This document shows, in pieces, positions 12,852 to 24,254 of a stretch of DNA of 64,000 bases. Both the position numbers and the translations under genes were made by a program. The notes under the pieces were generated by a model that made no database searches, was not told the origin of the DNA, and was given only the letters and a program-made list of their open reading frames with translations. This stretch comes from Rhodamnia argentea (Eukaryota > Streptophyta > Magnoliopsida > Myrtales > Myrtaceae): assembly GCF_020921035.1 (NCBI RefSeq), contig NC_063151.1, positions 29,456,934 through 29,520,933 on the forward strand, read 5' to 3'. The first letter of the stretch is position 1, and each line of letters starts with the position of its first letter.

Positions 12852-14009
12852 CTAACCAGAGAAGAATCTTTTCCATGACTGCCATGGGAGAAATCCACCT
12901 GCAACAAAGTAGCAACAAAGTAACAACAAATGGACGAATACGGAACGAAGCGAGCACCCTAGAATCATGCGAAACCACATCCTTACCACATCCAGGACAG
13001 CGGAAATAGTACTTGTCCCTAAGGACAAGCCCCGAGCCGCCACAAACTTCGCATTTTCTCTGGGCTATCTGTCAGTGCAGAAGTAACGGAAATATAAAAG
13101 GATGAATCTCATAGAAACATCTGAAAGCCCTGTCTAATGAAATCTCTCATCTTGATTTATAAACCCAAGAGATAAATTCTCACGATTCTTTTGCTGAACT
13201 CAATCCCTGCAACCACAAACGGCGTGACACCAGCTGCACAATGCAGTTAGAAAATGGAGTCAACAACCAAAATCGAAGACTACACAGGTCAAAATTGCCA
13301 TAGAATGTCGAATTATGGATAGTCAGATTGATGAAAAATAGGAACTTGGACCATTCACTACTAAGAAAAACAAGCTAGTTAGATTATTTACTACCATAAG
13401 ATCTGAGCATATAGACAAACGCTTCACTGATCCTAACACGAGCATTCCTCGGCAATCTCATGGAAGCAACAGCTCTTGATCCTAATGATTGAAGTAGTTC
13501 ATGTTTAAAAGCACCCATTTTGAGTCTAATACTTTCTCTTACAATGCCGACCTGCGGCAATAAGATGAGGGTTGTTCGTTTGCCTCAGCACAGAACAACT
13601 TCCTTTGTCCACATTTAACATTTCATAAGCGTTTATTAGATAGATCGTAGATGAATTTAGCATTTGTAGAACCCTAGAACACGAAATATCACCCATTCTT
13701 CTGCTTTCCCGGTCTTTTCTCTCCTTCAATCAGATACTAAGATCGAAGATCAATGAAGCGTACGAGGGTACCTATGGCTCCGACGACTGTTTGCCACGTG
13801 ACCTCGGCCTGGCCTGGATCTGCCGCGGCCAAAACCCCATCTATGGCGGCGATTCTCCGCTTCGATTTCGCCTTCCCGTTCAAGCGATCGCTTCTACCCT
13901 TGCAGATGCCATTGGCGAATGGTTTCGCGTGCCCCGGGACTCTGATTCCACTGAATGATTGACGAATGGTTGAGCTGATTATAGGTGACGAAGAGATTGA
14001 GGCTTCCAT
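12852..14009 (-). CDS. Small CxxCxGxG zinc-finger protein (DnaJ cysteine-rich/BSD2-like), probably plastid
   Basis: Four exons on the minus strand: 13772-14009, 13184-13233, 12987-13068 and 12852-12898, all with GT/AG borders and joining in frame to 138 residues from ATG 14009 to TAG. The first ~55 residues are Ser/Arg-rich without acids, as in a plastid transit peptide. A hydrophobic segment GVTPFVVAGIEF follows (81-92). The zinc site has four cysteines: CEVCGGSG (102-109) and CPGC (120-123). The end GGFLPWQSWKRFFSG is very typical of a small plant family annotated as DnaJ cysteine-rich or BSD2-like. Unlike BSD2 it holds only one Cys4 cluster. The family's exact task is not established; a thylakoid or chaperone-like role is inference. 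It is divergently arranged with mTERF9, another plastid protein. Confidence 0.88.
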
Positions 14010-14414
14010 GTCAAACTAGAGAGAAAGAGAGGGAGAGACTGGAGGCAAAGCTAACGAATCTGGAGGAATCGTTTCGAAACGGGCCACGTCGACGTGATTG
14101 GGTCGGGTTCGCGCCAACCACAGATGGGTGTGGGAGATCCATTTTCGGGTGGCTCCTGTTAATTGGATCCCTTTGGACATAAATCTCTTTCTTCTCGAAG
14201 AGTTAGCTGTTAACTACGTAAATATCTACATGTCAAAACCTCTCATTAAAGCCCCCTAAACAACCGACCCCACACTTCTTCGGCTGAGAGAGAGAGAGAG
14301 ACAGAGAGATCGAAGCGGAAGGAGGAAGATGACAAAAACCGCTGCGGTTCAATTATCCAGTAGGGTTTTTGAGTATATTCTCTGTCGGTACTCTCTCTCT
14401 CTCTTCCCAAGGCA
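14010..14414. promoter_or_regulatory. Shared divergent promoter of the zinc-finger gene and mTERF9
   Basis: Only 405 bp separate the two start codons, so both promoters and both 5' UTRs must fit here. A (GA)n run at 14286-14300 lies upstream of the mTERF9 start, and TCTCTCTCTC follows at 14393-14402, just before ATG 14415. No clear TATA box is seen, in line with a broad housekeeping-type promoter. Confidence 0.6.
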
Positions 14415-17400
14415 ATGGCGGTTTTCTCTATCTGCGCTTTCATTCCTGCGCTCCGCTCCCAATCAGGTCCCAGCCCGGAGCTGCTTCGGTCTCGCTTCCC
14501 TCTGCATTCCCTCTCCCGCGGAACCGAAGAGGGGGTCGACAGGCGAAGCGCCAGCTCCCGGAGGTTCGTGGTCCTGTCCACTCACTCCAATCCCAGGATT
14601 CTCAAGGTTAATCGGAAGTCCAGGCACGGGCGGCCTCTGTCGCCCTTTGATAGCGACGACGACGACGAGAGTGTGGAGTTCGATGAGGATGAGGATGAGG
14701 ATGAGGACGATTGGTCGGATGAGGTGAGTTTTTTTAAGAACTTTTCCTGTTCTAATTTCGAGCATGTGATGCTGGGACTGTTTGTTATCGGTTTGCTTGC
14801 TTGCATTATCCGAAAGGAGCTTTCATGGTGCTTGCTTACACTGTCCATAACTATGTGTCTGTTCTTCGAAAATAATGGGTGTACTTTTGATATTGCTCCT
14901 CCTGCTCGAATAGCTCAAGCCTCAGTTGATTCTTCTCGGGCAAGCTTTAATGTGGAGCTGACAATTATGCGAGTGTCGTAGTTTCATCAGAGATTGCGTG
15001 GCATTTTTCACCTTTCCGAAGTGTTTAATGCTTTGACTCTCCTCCATTTCAGTATAGAGAAGTTAGTGTAGATTCAGGTGAAGCACCAGAAGTATCTTCC
15101 AGCATTTTGACCAGCTTTGCCATATTGTTTTGTTTCTCCAAGGAGCTAGGGACCCTGGAGTTGTTCTGGTTGGCCATTAAAAAGACGGGAAAATGAAAAT
15201 TAAGAAGCGAATAATCCTCCCTATAGTTTGTTGTCTCCTTAGTTATGTCTTAGACGATAAGGAATGATCTCGTTGGCTAAAGTGACCAGGAGGATAAGTG
15301 AAAATGTGGTGAATTTAGCGATTCCACTGTAACTCTGTTTGCTTCTGCGAGGACTGGTGACAGTTTATTGCTCTGTGTTCTTAGCTCGACTCAAAATTCT
15401 TGCGGAATGGCTAATACTTGAATTGGTAGAAGAAGTGGTTGTGTCTAACTAATTAGAGAGGAGGAGAGCTGTAGGTTTAGTCCGTAGTTAATTGCCAATT
15501 CAGGTCTTTTTCACCTTAAGGTTGAGCTGAATCTGCAAAGCTTTTCTTGGTATACCTGGGATGGAAACAATTTTAGAGGAAAAGATAACTAGCTATTAAG
15601 CGATGAGATGTTAAATTTAAGTGCTTATTCCGGATCTTGGAATCACAGGAGAGATTTTGTTTTGGGTTTCTAATGCTTTAATCGTGTTGTTGATGTTTTA
15701 TTTGTGTTTGGTTTGAAAATTTGCTGCATGCAACTAGAAGTTTTTCCGTGTGTCCTTTTTTTGGAGGTATGAAACGATGTTGTTGGGCAGGTACCTGCAG
15801 ATTGCAGTGGGTGCTTCCTGCCTTGTGTTTGCTTTCGCGAGTCTATATTTGTTGAAGAAATTTTTCTTTTTTTCTGGAGTAATCTGAGTTTAGTTTTGCC
15901 ATGTCCTCTCAAGGATGAATTTGCAGAAATAGCAGAATATGAAGTGCAAAATAAAGATAAGAAGAAGAAAGGTATGCATGGACACAGTTCAAGCTATATA
16001 AACTATCCGGTAGACTAGCAATTCATTATTTTTTTTGCAGACAGGTGGAGACAGCCAAACAAAGGTTGGAGATCTGGTTCCCTGAGTTCTAGGCAGCAGA
16101 ATGATCACCATGAATATAAGAATCAAGTGAGAAATGCCGTGAATACTTTTCCCACTCCCGACCACAAAAACGAAATTGCTTCCTACAATGTAACTGGAAG
16201 GGGAAAGGTGAGTTCTTGCGACACAGGGAACTCTCCAAATGGGTTTTGACTTATTACAAGTGGCAAATCATCTATGTCCTTTTTCTTTTTTGGCTTTTCA
16301 GCAGAAAGAAATCAAACCTTGCCAGTGTGGATTTCCTATACTTTCTGAAGAAATAGATTTGGACGTGAGATGGATCCCTCTTCTTGATTACTTGTGCACT
16401 TTTGGACTTAAAGAAACACATTTTCTTCAAATGTATGAGAGACACATGCCTTCACTGCAAATAAATGTTGGCTCTGCAAAGGAAAGGTTGGATTACTTGT
16501 TGAGCATCGGTGTTAAAAATCGCGATGTCAAAAGAATACTTTTGAGGCAGCCACAGATTTTAGAGTACACAGTGGAGAACAATTTGAAGTCCCATGTTGC
16601 GTTTTTGATGGGTCTGGGCATACCAAATTCTCGAATAGGACAGATTATTGCTGCTGCTCCATCCCTGTTTTCATATAGTGTTGAGAATTCATTAAAACCC
16701 ACAGTTCGCTACTTAGTTGAGGAGGTTGGCATCAAGGAAAAGGACTTAGGTAAAGTGGTGCAGCTGAGCCCTCAAATACTTGTCCAGCGAATCGACGTCT
16801 CATGGAATACTCGCTATTTGTTCCTATCAAAGGAATTAGGTGCACCAAGAGACAGTGTAGTGAAAATGGTAACAAAACATCCCCAGCTCCTGCATTACAG
16901 CATTGATGATGGACTGCTGCCAAGAATCAATTTCCTGAGGAGTATCGGGATGTGTAACTCTGACATCTTAAAAGTTTTGACTAGCCTTACACAGGTAATA
17001 TTTTCCCTTCTGATTGCTTTGGACTACTAATTATCCGGCGCCTCACCTGGATTGATCGTTAGTCTTTCTTTTCGAGAACAAAAGAACAATTTTGATTCTG
17101 CAAGAGATTAAGTAGCAGTGCTTAATGCCATTTAATAAGGAGAACTCTGTAGTCTATAATTTATTTTTAAGATCTGGATGTTTCTAAAAATTACGATTCT
17201 GAACATGTCAATTGTTATCTTAGCAGGTGTTATCTTTGTCATTGGAGGACAATCTTAAACCCAAATACAAGTACTTGATTAATGAACTTCACAACGAAGT
17301 GCGTTCTTTAACCAAGTACCCAACATATCTGAGTTTGTCTTTGGACCAGAGAATCCGCCCTCGCCACAGGTTTTTGGTTTCCCTTAAGAAAGCTCCCAAT

Positions 17401-17544
17401 GGCCCATTTCCCTTAAGTTATTTTGTTCCAACAGATGAGTGTTTCTGCGAGCAGCGGGCTGGGACCAGTTTAGAGAAGTATCTGGCATTTCGTCAGAAGC
17501 TACTGCTGAAGGATTTTGCAAAGAAATGTGAGAAACAAAGATAG
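14415..17544 (+). CDS. MTERF9: mTERF9, plastid mitochondrial-transcription-termination-factor family protein
   Basis: Five exons: 14415-14723, 15914-15971, 16041-16207, 16302-16994 and 17227-17544, joining to 514 residues ending in TAG's predecessor KCEKQR. Start ATG 14415 opens a typical plastid transit peptide rich in Ser, Arg and Leu. Residues 79-103 are a strongly acidic Asp/Glu run. From about residue 190 to 450 come mTERF repeats of ~35 residues built on LxxxGxxxxDVxRILLRxPQIL, with recurring Pro-x-hydrophobic-Leu marks (RQPQIL, AAPSLF, LSPQIL, KHPQLL, KYPTYL). The C-terminal VPTDECFCEQ and AGTSLEKYLAFRQKLLLK are signatures I remember from mTERF9 (TWIRT1). mTERF9 is known to support chloroplast ribosome assembly and rRNA binding. 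The first intron is long (1.19 kb). Acceptor of exon 4 could be 16305 instead of 16302. No defects seen. Confidence 0.93.
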
Positions 17545-18744
17545 CATGAAGAGAGTATACTAACAGAGATATAGGAAGAACTGAGCGGTCATGCTCTAAC
17601 ATACCCCATTTTTTTTCTGTCGGACTCTAACATCCCCTTGAACTGCTGAATTTTGCAACAACTACTGTGGAAGCCTTGGACTCCTTACCAGTGGATTATC
17701 TTTAAGTAAAAGCATAGGTAAGAATGTGTTGCTTCTCTTTTTCTGGGTTTCAGTTTTACATGCCGTAGAATCTTTACTGTGAACTTTGCAGAATTTGCAG
17801 CTTCTTTGGGTGCTGATGGGAAATACAAGTGGGGACAGCGAGACAAGAGTTGAAAACTTTCTAATATGAGTTCAATACATATGACTGAGCGGAATCATAG
17901 AAACAGATACATGTCTGGTAAATGATCCAGGGTCCCTCATCTTCGAAATGTCTCTCTTTCAAGCAGTTGAATTCTTGAGGTTGGGGCCATCGTCAGGCAA
18001 TTTCGATGTATGAATTTTGTTTAAGACGATAGTGTTGTAGATAATTGTAAAATTTGAGGAATGCGATGCAAGTTCATGACGTGTTCTGCCTTATAGTATT
18101 ATCATACCTTCCCTAAATATTTTACATTCAAAATTACAGTGCATCCTCTTTTGCGTGAAGGGTTTCCTTACTGTAACTAGACTGTAAATAGTGTCACGAA
18201 TGTATACTATGAAAAGAGGACTGATTATTATTCTGAAAACCTGTTGCACCGAGTCCCTTTTACTCCTGTGTACTTGAAATTGGTTTCTTGTTTGGGTAAT
18301 AGAAGTTGATACATGGTGGCATCATCAGGCAATACATATTTGCGCATGCGGATTTTTAGCATGTGAAAGTTTCACAAAGGTGAACTTTCACACCAAGGTG
18401 AACAATTTTTTTTTTTTGGGTCGAAACCAAGGTGAACAAGTTCGCTGGCAGCTAAAACGGAGAAAGGAACTTCTGCATTTGGGTGGATTTTCATCGGCAC
18501 TGGCTGTACACGTTTCATGAAAATCCAGAAAATGCACTGCGTTACACTCAGGTTATTTGGACTTCTCCAATGACAGTTGACTAATCCTAGCTGTTAAGCA
18601 ATGTTGCTTCAATCCAACACAGAGACTGGTAAAGGACTGACGAAAGAATTAAAGGACTTGGGGAGTGCTGAAACAGAAAAAGGAACATTGTGAAACATCG
18701 GTTGGTGCTGGATTAATCGGTGCTCGAGGAGCTTCGTCGTCACC
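17545..18744. other. Convergent 3' spacer between mTERF9 and the rhodanese gene
   Basis: Contains presumed 3' UTRs of both genes and one micro-insertion at 18392-18439. No further coding sequence recognised. Confidence 0.6.
18392..18439. mobile_element. 20-bp micro-insertion with perfect 14-bp target duplication
   Basis: ACCAAGGTGAACAA stands at 18392-18405 and again at 18426-18439. The 20 bases between are twelve T followed by GGGTCGAA, i.e. TTCGACCC plus a 12-A tail on the minus strand. The perfect 14-bp duplication is the hallmark of target-primed reverse transcription, so this reads as a retroposon insertion truncated to about eight bases plus its tail. Confidence 0.7.
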
Positions 18745-20648
18745 TCACTCTGAAGTAGGAAGCCCCTTCTCTGTCCAGGCAGAGTACCCACCTGCGACGT
18801 TTGCAACCCGGCCATAACCCTGCATAAATCATTACCACACGGTACATTTAGCATTCGAGAAGCGAATTGGTCTTTATGGGATATGTCTTATGGGTGAAGT
18901 GTACTGTCAGGTCTGATTTGTGCTATTAACTTCTTTATGTTTGGATCGAGATTCGGGCTTCATGTCGATAGAATGTCTAGCTAAATTCTGTTGCTTATAC
19001 TGAACTTCTCTAAGCACAGTACTAGTCCCCTGGAATAAAATTAGAACCACCATCTCACTGAAACGCCAGTAGAACATCCCGCTGTCTAATCCCTAACATT
19101 TTCGTGTAGATTGTATGGTATTCCAAATTAAGATACTTCACTTAGGAAATGGATTTCTCCATTTCGTTGTGAAGGAAATGCGTTGCACGGCCTTAAGCTC
19201 GAATGCGCAAGGAATCTTTAGAAGCTCTACTCACAGCAGATTGAAGATCGATCACAGCCATGAGAGACCGCCTTCCACTCTGACAACCCTGATGTAGCAA
19301 CAAGAAATGGCAAACCCTCCAATAGAAGGAAATTCAAACCTGCGAAAAAGCTTGCAGAAAGAACATACCACAACAAAGGCGTCATCTTTGGCAAAGTGCG
19401 AGGATACTTCATCCAAGAATCGTGGGTTCTTCGACATTTCTGTAACGTCAAGCAGATACGATGATGTTCCGCAACACAGGTCCTATTTCGATTCACTGCT
19501 CTGCTCTACCTTAATTACAGAGCAGCAAGCGACTCGTTAAAGAGGACGACTTTTCCAGGTTTCCTCAATAATTCAAGTGCACGTCAAACATTCATGAAGC
19601 TGCTAGTAAATGGGAACCAGACTTACCCATTCAGTGAGTTTGGCACTGGACATTCCCAAAATGGGTACTATCGCATCGGGTGAATTTAATACTAGACGCA
19701 TGTTGGCATTCCATCCTTCCTTCTTCTTTCAGGGCCTATCCGAAAGAGAATACAATACTTCTTGGTCGTGTGGTCCTTTCTTATTTTTTTCTATAGTTTT
19801 TGGTTGCAAAGTAAGCGAATTTGAAGTGCTATTTCTTTTAACTTTTCCAGACACTTGAGAGTTACGGAATGGATTCTACGTATCCATATGCCAGAATGCA
19901 GAAATTGAAAGATCCGCGCCAGCGACCCATGTTGTGCCAGTCGAAGAACCTCTAGATGTATTGGAGCATTCATCAACACTGTATGGTCATTAACAAAAGG
20001 AATAAGAAGATGAAGAAATGTACCTGCACCGGTTCTGAACATGTAAGGGATGTTCAATGCTCCTGATGGATGTCCAGCCTTAAATTCATCACATGTCCTG
20101 AAGCAAATAAATGACCAATAAACAGCTTTGGACATGGTTAACCGATGCTAGCCCAACGAAAGAAATGTGCATCTTATGTCAGCGGGTCAAGCCGTTCGAG
20201 TTCACTCATGCTCGAACTCGCTAGAAGAGAGCATGGTATTGTATCTACGTTGAATCCTACAACACGCTCTGTACTCCTAAACAAACGATCCTGAAACATT
20301 GTATAAGAAAATTCACGAAGAAATTTGTCGAGCAACATCACTATACCGGACATCCAAGTATCGATGTCCCTTACTAAGGAGCTCCTGCGCAATGTTGACC
20401 ATCACCGATTGCGACTCCCCTGCTGCAGATTCAGCATTTCTCGGGATATCAGCCAACCACCTAAAAAAAGAGCATTAAAAGGTTTGCACCAACCAAAAAA
20501 TAAAATAAAAAGAGGAAAACAATCGAAAGGCTCGGAGAGATAGAGAAGACCTGAAGCCCAGGTAATGAGGGGGAAGAAGAGGGAGCACCGAACGAGCGAG
20601 GCGAGAAGCCGGAACGGCAGTGGAAGCCACAGCCATAGCCAAAGCCAT
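18745..20648 (-). CDS. STR16: Single-domain rhodanese (sulfurtransferase 16 type), plastid-targeted
   Basis: Six exons on the minus strand: 20551-20648, 20347-20460, 20024-20097, 19369-19439, 19235-19288 and 18745-18819, joining to 161 residues from ATG 20648 to TGA. Residues 1-35 are a Ser/Arg/Ala-rich transit peptide. The rhodanese domain (about 52-158) includes HRYLDVRTCDEFKAGHPSGA (65-84), the active-site loop GCQSGRRS with catalytic Cys121, and the C-terminal GGYSAWTEKGLP. Rhodaneses move sulfane sulfur from thiosulfate or persulfide donors to acceptors; the plastid STR16 group and its senescence-linked relatives share this layout. Length and motifs are complete. Upstream in-frame codons 20649-20666 contain no ATG, which decides the start. 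STR16 versus STR15/SEN1 is judged from memory only. Confidence 0.9.
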
Positions 20649-21784
20649 GAACGAACACGACGGCAACGCTCCGGGTCCTTTTGCTTACTGATCCTCACGT
20701 TCCTAGAGTCTCTATCTCGCTGCCAACAGATTCGCAAACCTTCTCACGTGTTAACGGAAGAAAGCCAATCAGGATTTGGCATCGTCCCTAGCATCACCCT
20801 AAATTAGTCACGCCACCATTTTGTTAGAAGCTCGATTGCGAAATTAACTTCAGCGCAGAATGGATATGGTAAGAATGGATAGAGCCAGTGTCAATATGCT
20901 ATTAGCCCATTTCGATACTAAAACTTTCTCAGATCTTCATTTCCTTACCTGTCGTTTACTAATTACCATAATGAGGGCTTGGGCTGGGCCCATCTTTGGC
21001 ACCCAGAAGGCTAATTTTTCTTTTTAATTAGGCATAATTTGATAAAGTATCTCAATGGATAGAATTGAACCGATTTTATCAACTTAGATTCCTCGTATGT
21101 GCTCTTCTTGCTGCCAAGGAATCTAACCTTATTATTCTCGAAAGGCATAATGTCCTGAAATGAACCACAAAACAGAACGACCCACTCTGTCTTATGATGG
21201 GTAGTGGCTTGACTGGTTTGGCCAACTAGATTCTGTTCAGAAGTGGGCTTTTCAAAAAACCACTCTGATGACCCTTATCTCTTGTTAACAAGGATTCGTT
21301 TCCCTAGCATTCAAATCTTTTTCCCAACATAGAGAAGGAACTAATACTTGCCAATCCTTCTCCTTCACCAATCATCACATTCGCATCCTAACGTAAGGAC
21401 TTTACCAGACGGACAGAAGTTGTTATGCAGAACTCAAGTTTGACCCGACTTGAATGTGATTTGCTCTGATACAACAAACACGGCTCGAGTAGCACTCCTG
21501 CCATGCAAGCAAGAACATTTAAAAAAAAAGTTCAAGAATCGAAGAAACAGATCACCCGCAGATAGTCATGTAAGGTGTGAAACCATTGATACAGTTTCTA
21601 TGAGTACCTGAGCCGATACATTTAACATCCGCAGTTCAGTTACAGAAGGGCTACACAAAAAGCAAGCAAGACCAGATTCCTTGGGACTTCGCCGCTTTTT
21701 CTTACTTGTTCAAAATCTCTTGTAACTCTCGACACTTGATACTCATGAACCGGGAATATTTCTTGGCCATCTTCAGGTCAAACT
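20649..21784. other. Spacer: rhodanese promoter and HMGB 3' end
   Basis: Both neighbours are transcribed leftward, so the left part should be the rhodanese promoter and the right part the 3' UTR of the HMGB gene. I see no coding sequence or repeat with defined ends. Confidence 0.5.
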
Positions 21785-24254
21785 CTAGTGGTCAGCTCTC
21801 TCCGCATCAAAGCTTTGCCTCAGCTTCAACCTTTCTCTGTACTCCTGCAACTCCCTCTTGTATCTTTCTTTGTCTTTCTGCCCAATTTTCTGGTACACCT
21901 GCAAATAGAAACCATACATATATGAACTTGCATTTGAATGGGAGCCACAAAAACCTCTCTTATTATTCTTTATTCTGTTTTCTTCATAGGCTACCGAGTT
22001 CTATGCAAACTCTTTCATTATATTATCTACATAGAGACCCGTGAGGTCAAACCAAAAGAACTTAATTCTCTCGAGGTTGACTTGACTTTACCATTCGCTC
22101 TTCAGGGCCGAGTTTGGTCCAAGACTCGCCTATCATTTTTGTGAACTCCCTTTCCCTGTTTGGGTAGAGCGATTTCAGCTTATAATGCTTCTCAGCAAAG
22201 AAGAAGTTATAGCCACTCCTGTTGGGCTTCGGGTAGCTTGGATCTCCTCGTCTCCTGCTCCGTCGTCTACGGACATGGCGAGTCTTGCGGGCGTATGGCA
22301 CCAGGGCATTTGAATGCGTTGTCAGGTTAGCTGGACCATGATGATCTGGGTGATACAGTACTCCTTTAAGAATCTCAGAGCCCAACTTCACCGAGACCAA
22401 GTAGCCACAATCGAATTTGCCATCAATCATCCCGACAGCTTCAAAGCATGATTTTCCTGTGTAAAAATGCAGCAGAGCTAATGACAGTCAGCAATAGAAT
22501 GAGCTAATAAGTCGTATTAGAGGCTATGACGAACAGTGTTTGTACAAGTAACTGCACCAGACCAAGTAAATATATTTTCCAGTTGTGTTTGTAGCGTGTA
22601 AACCGGTTCAAACGAATAAGTTTGTATGAAAGCCAACTTCTCCATGTTAATGCAGATAACCCTCTAGCCACACATAGTCAGCCTTTTTCATGTCTAGATA
22701 GTCCCCTCTTCACATATTCAGATGAACCCATTTAGATGCATTTTCAGAGGCAAATCAGCTGCTATTGGACTTGCCTAGAGTGGTTTTGACCAAAAAGTTA
22801 AGAACTTACCTTGTGTTATTGTGCCTGGAAGACTAAAAGTACCAACTGCACAGATACAAGTCAATTTCTTCTATCATGAAATTGTTGGCCATACATTTTA
22901 AGAGCAAAATAGATAGAAAAACTAGCTTCAAGACTTCGGCAACATAAGGTAAAGAGATTCTAGACAGAAGTGAGGTGTTTAAGAATCGCCATTCAAGATT
23001 TTAACTACCAATTTAACAAACTATCAACTAATTTAAATGAACATAAATTTCACTAAGGACAGTCAATCCATGGTACTCCGATGGCCAGAATTACACAACT
23101 GCACATCTTTAAGATCAAATCTAGCCGATCATGAGACTGTAGCAATACATGTTAAGAGAAAACAAAATAGACACCATTCAATGATGTCCCATTGTCCACC
23201 GTAGAGATAATACAACCAATATTTAATGGCCTATATGGCGCACTGCTTACTGTGATGCTGGTTTGCACGAGTTTTTCGCCTTTTCCAACTCACTTTGTCA
23301 AAATATTTTAATAACGCATACGAATACAGAGAAAGCAACAGACCTCCAACCACAGGATCAGGACAATTAGATTTTGCTGCAGAGGAACATTCCCTGATTG
23401 CTAATTTATGCTTGCCCGAAGACCCAGGAGAAGAAAACACGTCTGCAACGGGAGAAATCTTTACTTATTTAACTAACTCATACTACTAAAGAGGACAAAA
23501 CAGAGCATCGGTGTCTCTACTCATGAAAGAACTCTCAAGAAAACAGAAGCAGTGGGTCTAAACACAAAAGGACCACATAAGCCAGAGGAAGAATTAGCGA
23601 AAGACCTGGAGGAGAACTAAGGGGACCATGCTGCTTAAAGAAGTAAACTTGCTCATAATGGTAGAGGAAACTGAAGTAGTGCTTTTTCAGGACAAAGGAA
23701 GCACTTGTTGTTGTTGGAGAAAACCTGAACACGTTGCTGACTTCCCTCCATTTCTTTTCTGCCACAACCTACAGAAACCAAATAAATATACCCAAAAAAT
23801 ACAAATAAATGACTTCGTGAAAAATCAAAATGTGGGTCCATAAAGAAACCAGACTGAGAACACATCAAAGGAGAAACGAAAAAACAAAACAAACAAGAGC
23901 CAGAACCTTTTCATAACCGCCTTTCCCAGTAACCTCCACATACAGAACGTGCAAGTCAAGGTCCTTCCCTCCAATCACAGGAACCCTTGAAAACGTTTGA
24001 CAGCCCCACAAAGGAAAAGGAGAGAGAGAAACTTGATTAAATTGAAGAGCGACAACAAGAAAAATGTGATAAAGGTATCAACTTTAAAGAACAGAAATGA
24101 GAAAGCCTCACATGAACTTGGTACCCATCATGAAATGGAAGCGCCTGAGTGCGTCCCAGAAGAGAACATGGTCCTTAACGACGTCGTCGTGAGAGGCAAG
24201 AGCTGCCGGATAAAGCTTGCCGTTCCAGCTCTTGCATCGGCCGTCCGCCGACAT
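21785..24254 (-). CDS. HMGB9: ARID-HMG box DNA-binding protein, HMGB9 type
   Basis: Seven exons on the minus strand: 24112-24254, 23907-23985, 23606-23768, 23344-23442, 22810-22845, 22092-22456 and 21785-21898, all with GT/AG borders, giving 332 residues. An ARID domain spans about 20-125 (LFWDALRRFHFMMGTKFM, then GGYEKVVAEKKWREV, then SFVLKKHYFSFLYHYE). A middle region GKFDCGYLVSVKLGSEILKG (residues 186-205) is shared by this subfamily. A basic patch RHVRRRRSRRR (233-243) fits a nuclear signal. The HMG box follows from PKPNRSGYNFFFAEKH (249-264) to RELQEYRERLKLR. ARID-HMGB proteins are plant-specific chromatin proteins that bind AT-rich DNA. Exon 5 is only 36 bp. Start ATG 24254 is chosen because the longer open frame upstream (a Leu run) has no ATG. 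Close relatives HMGB10, 11 and 15 are possible names. Confidence 0.93.

Noticed and set aside
14329-14765. Other long frames over mTERF9 exon 1 on both strands
   Set aside because: They are shadows of the acidic, codon-biased exon; only the 14415 frame splices to the mTERF domain.
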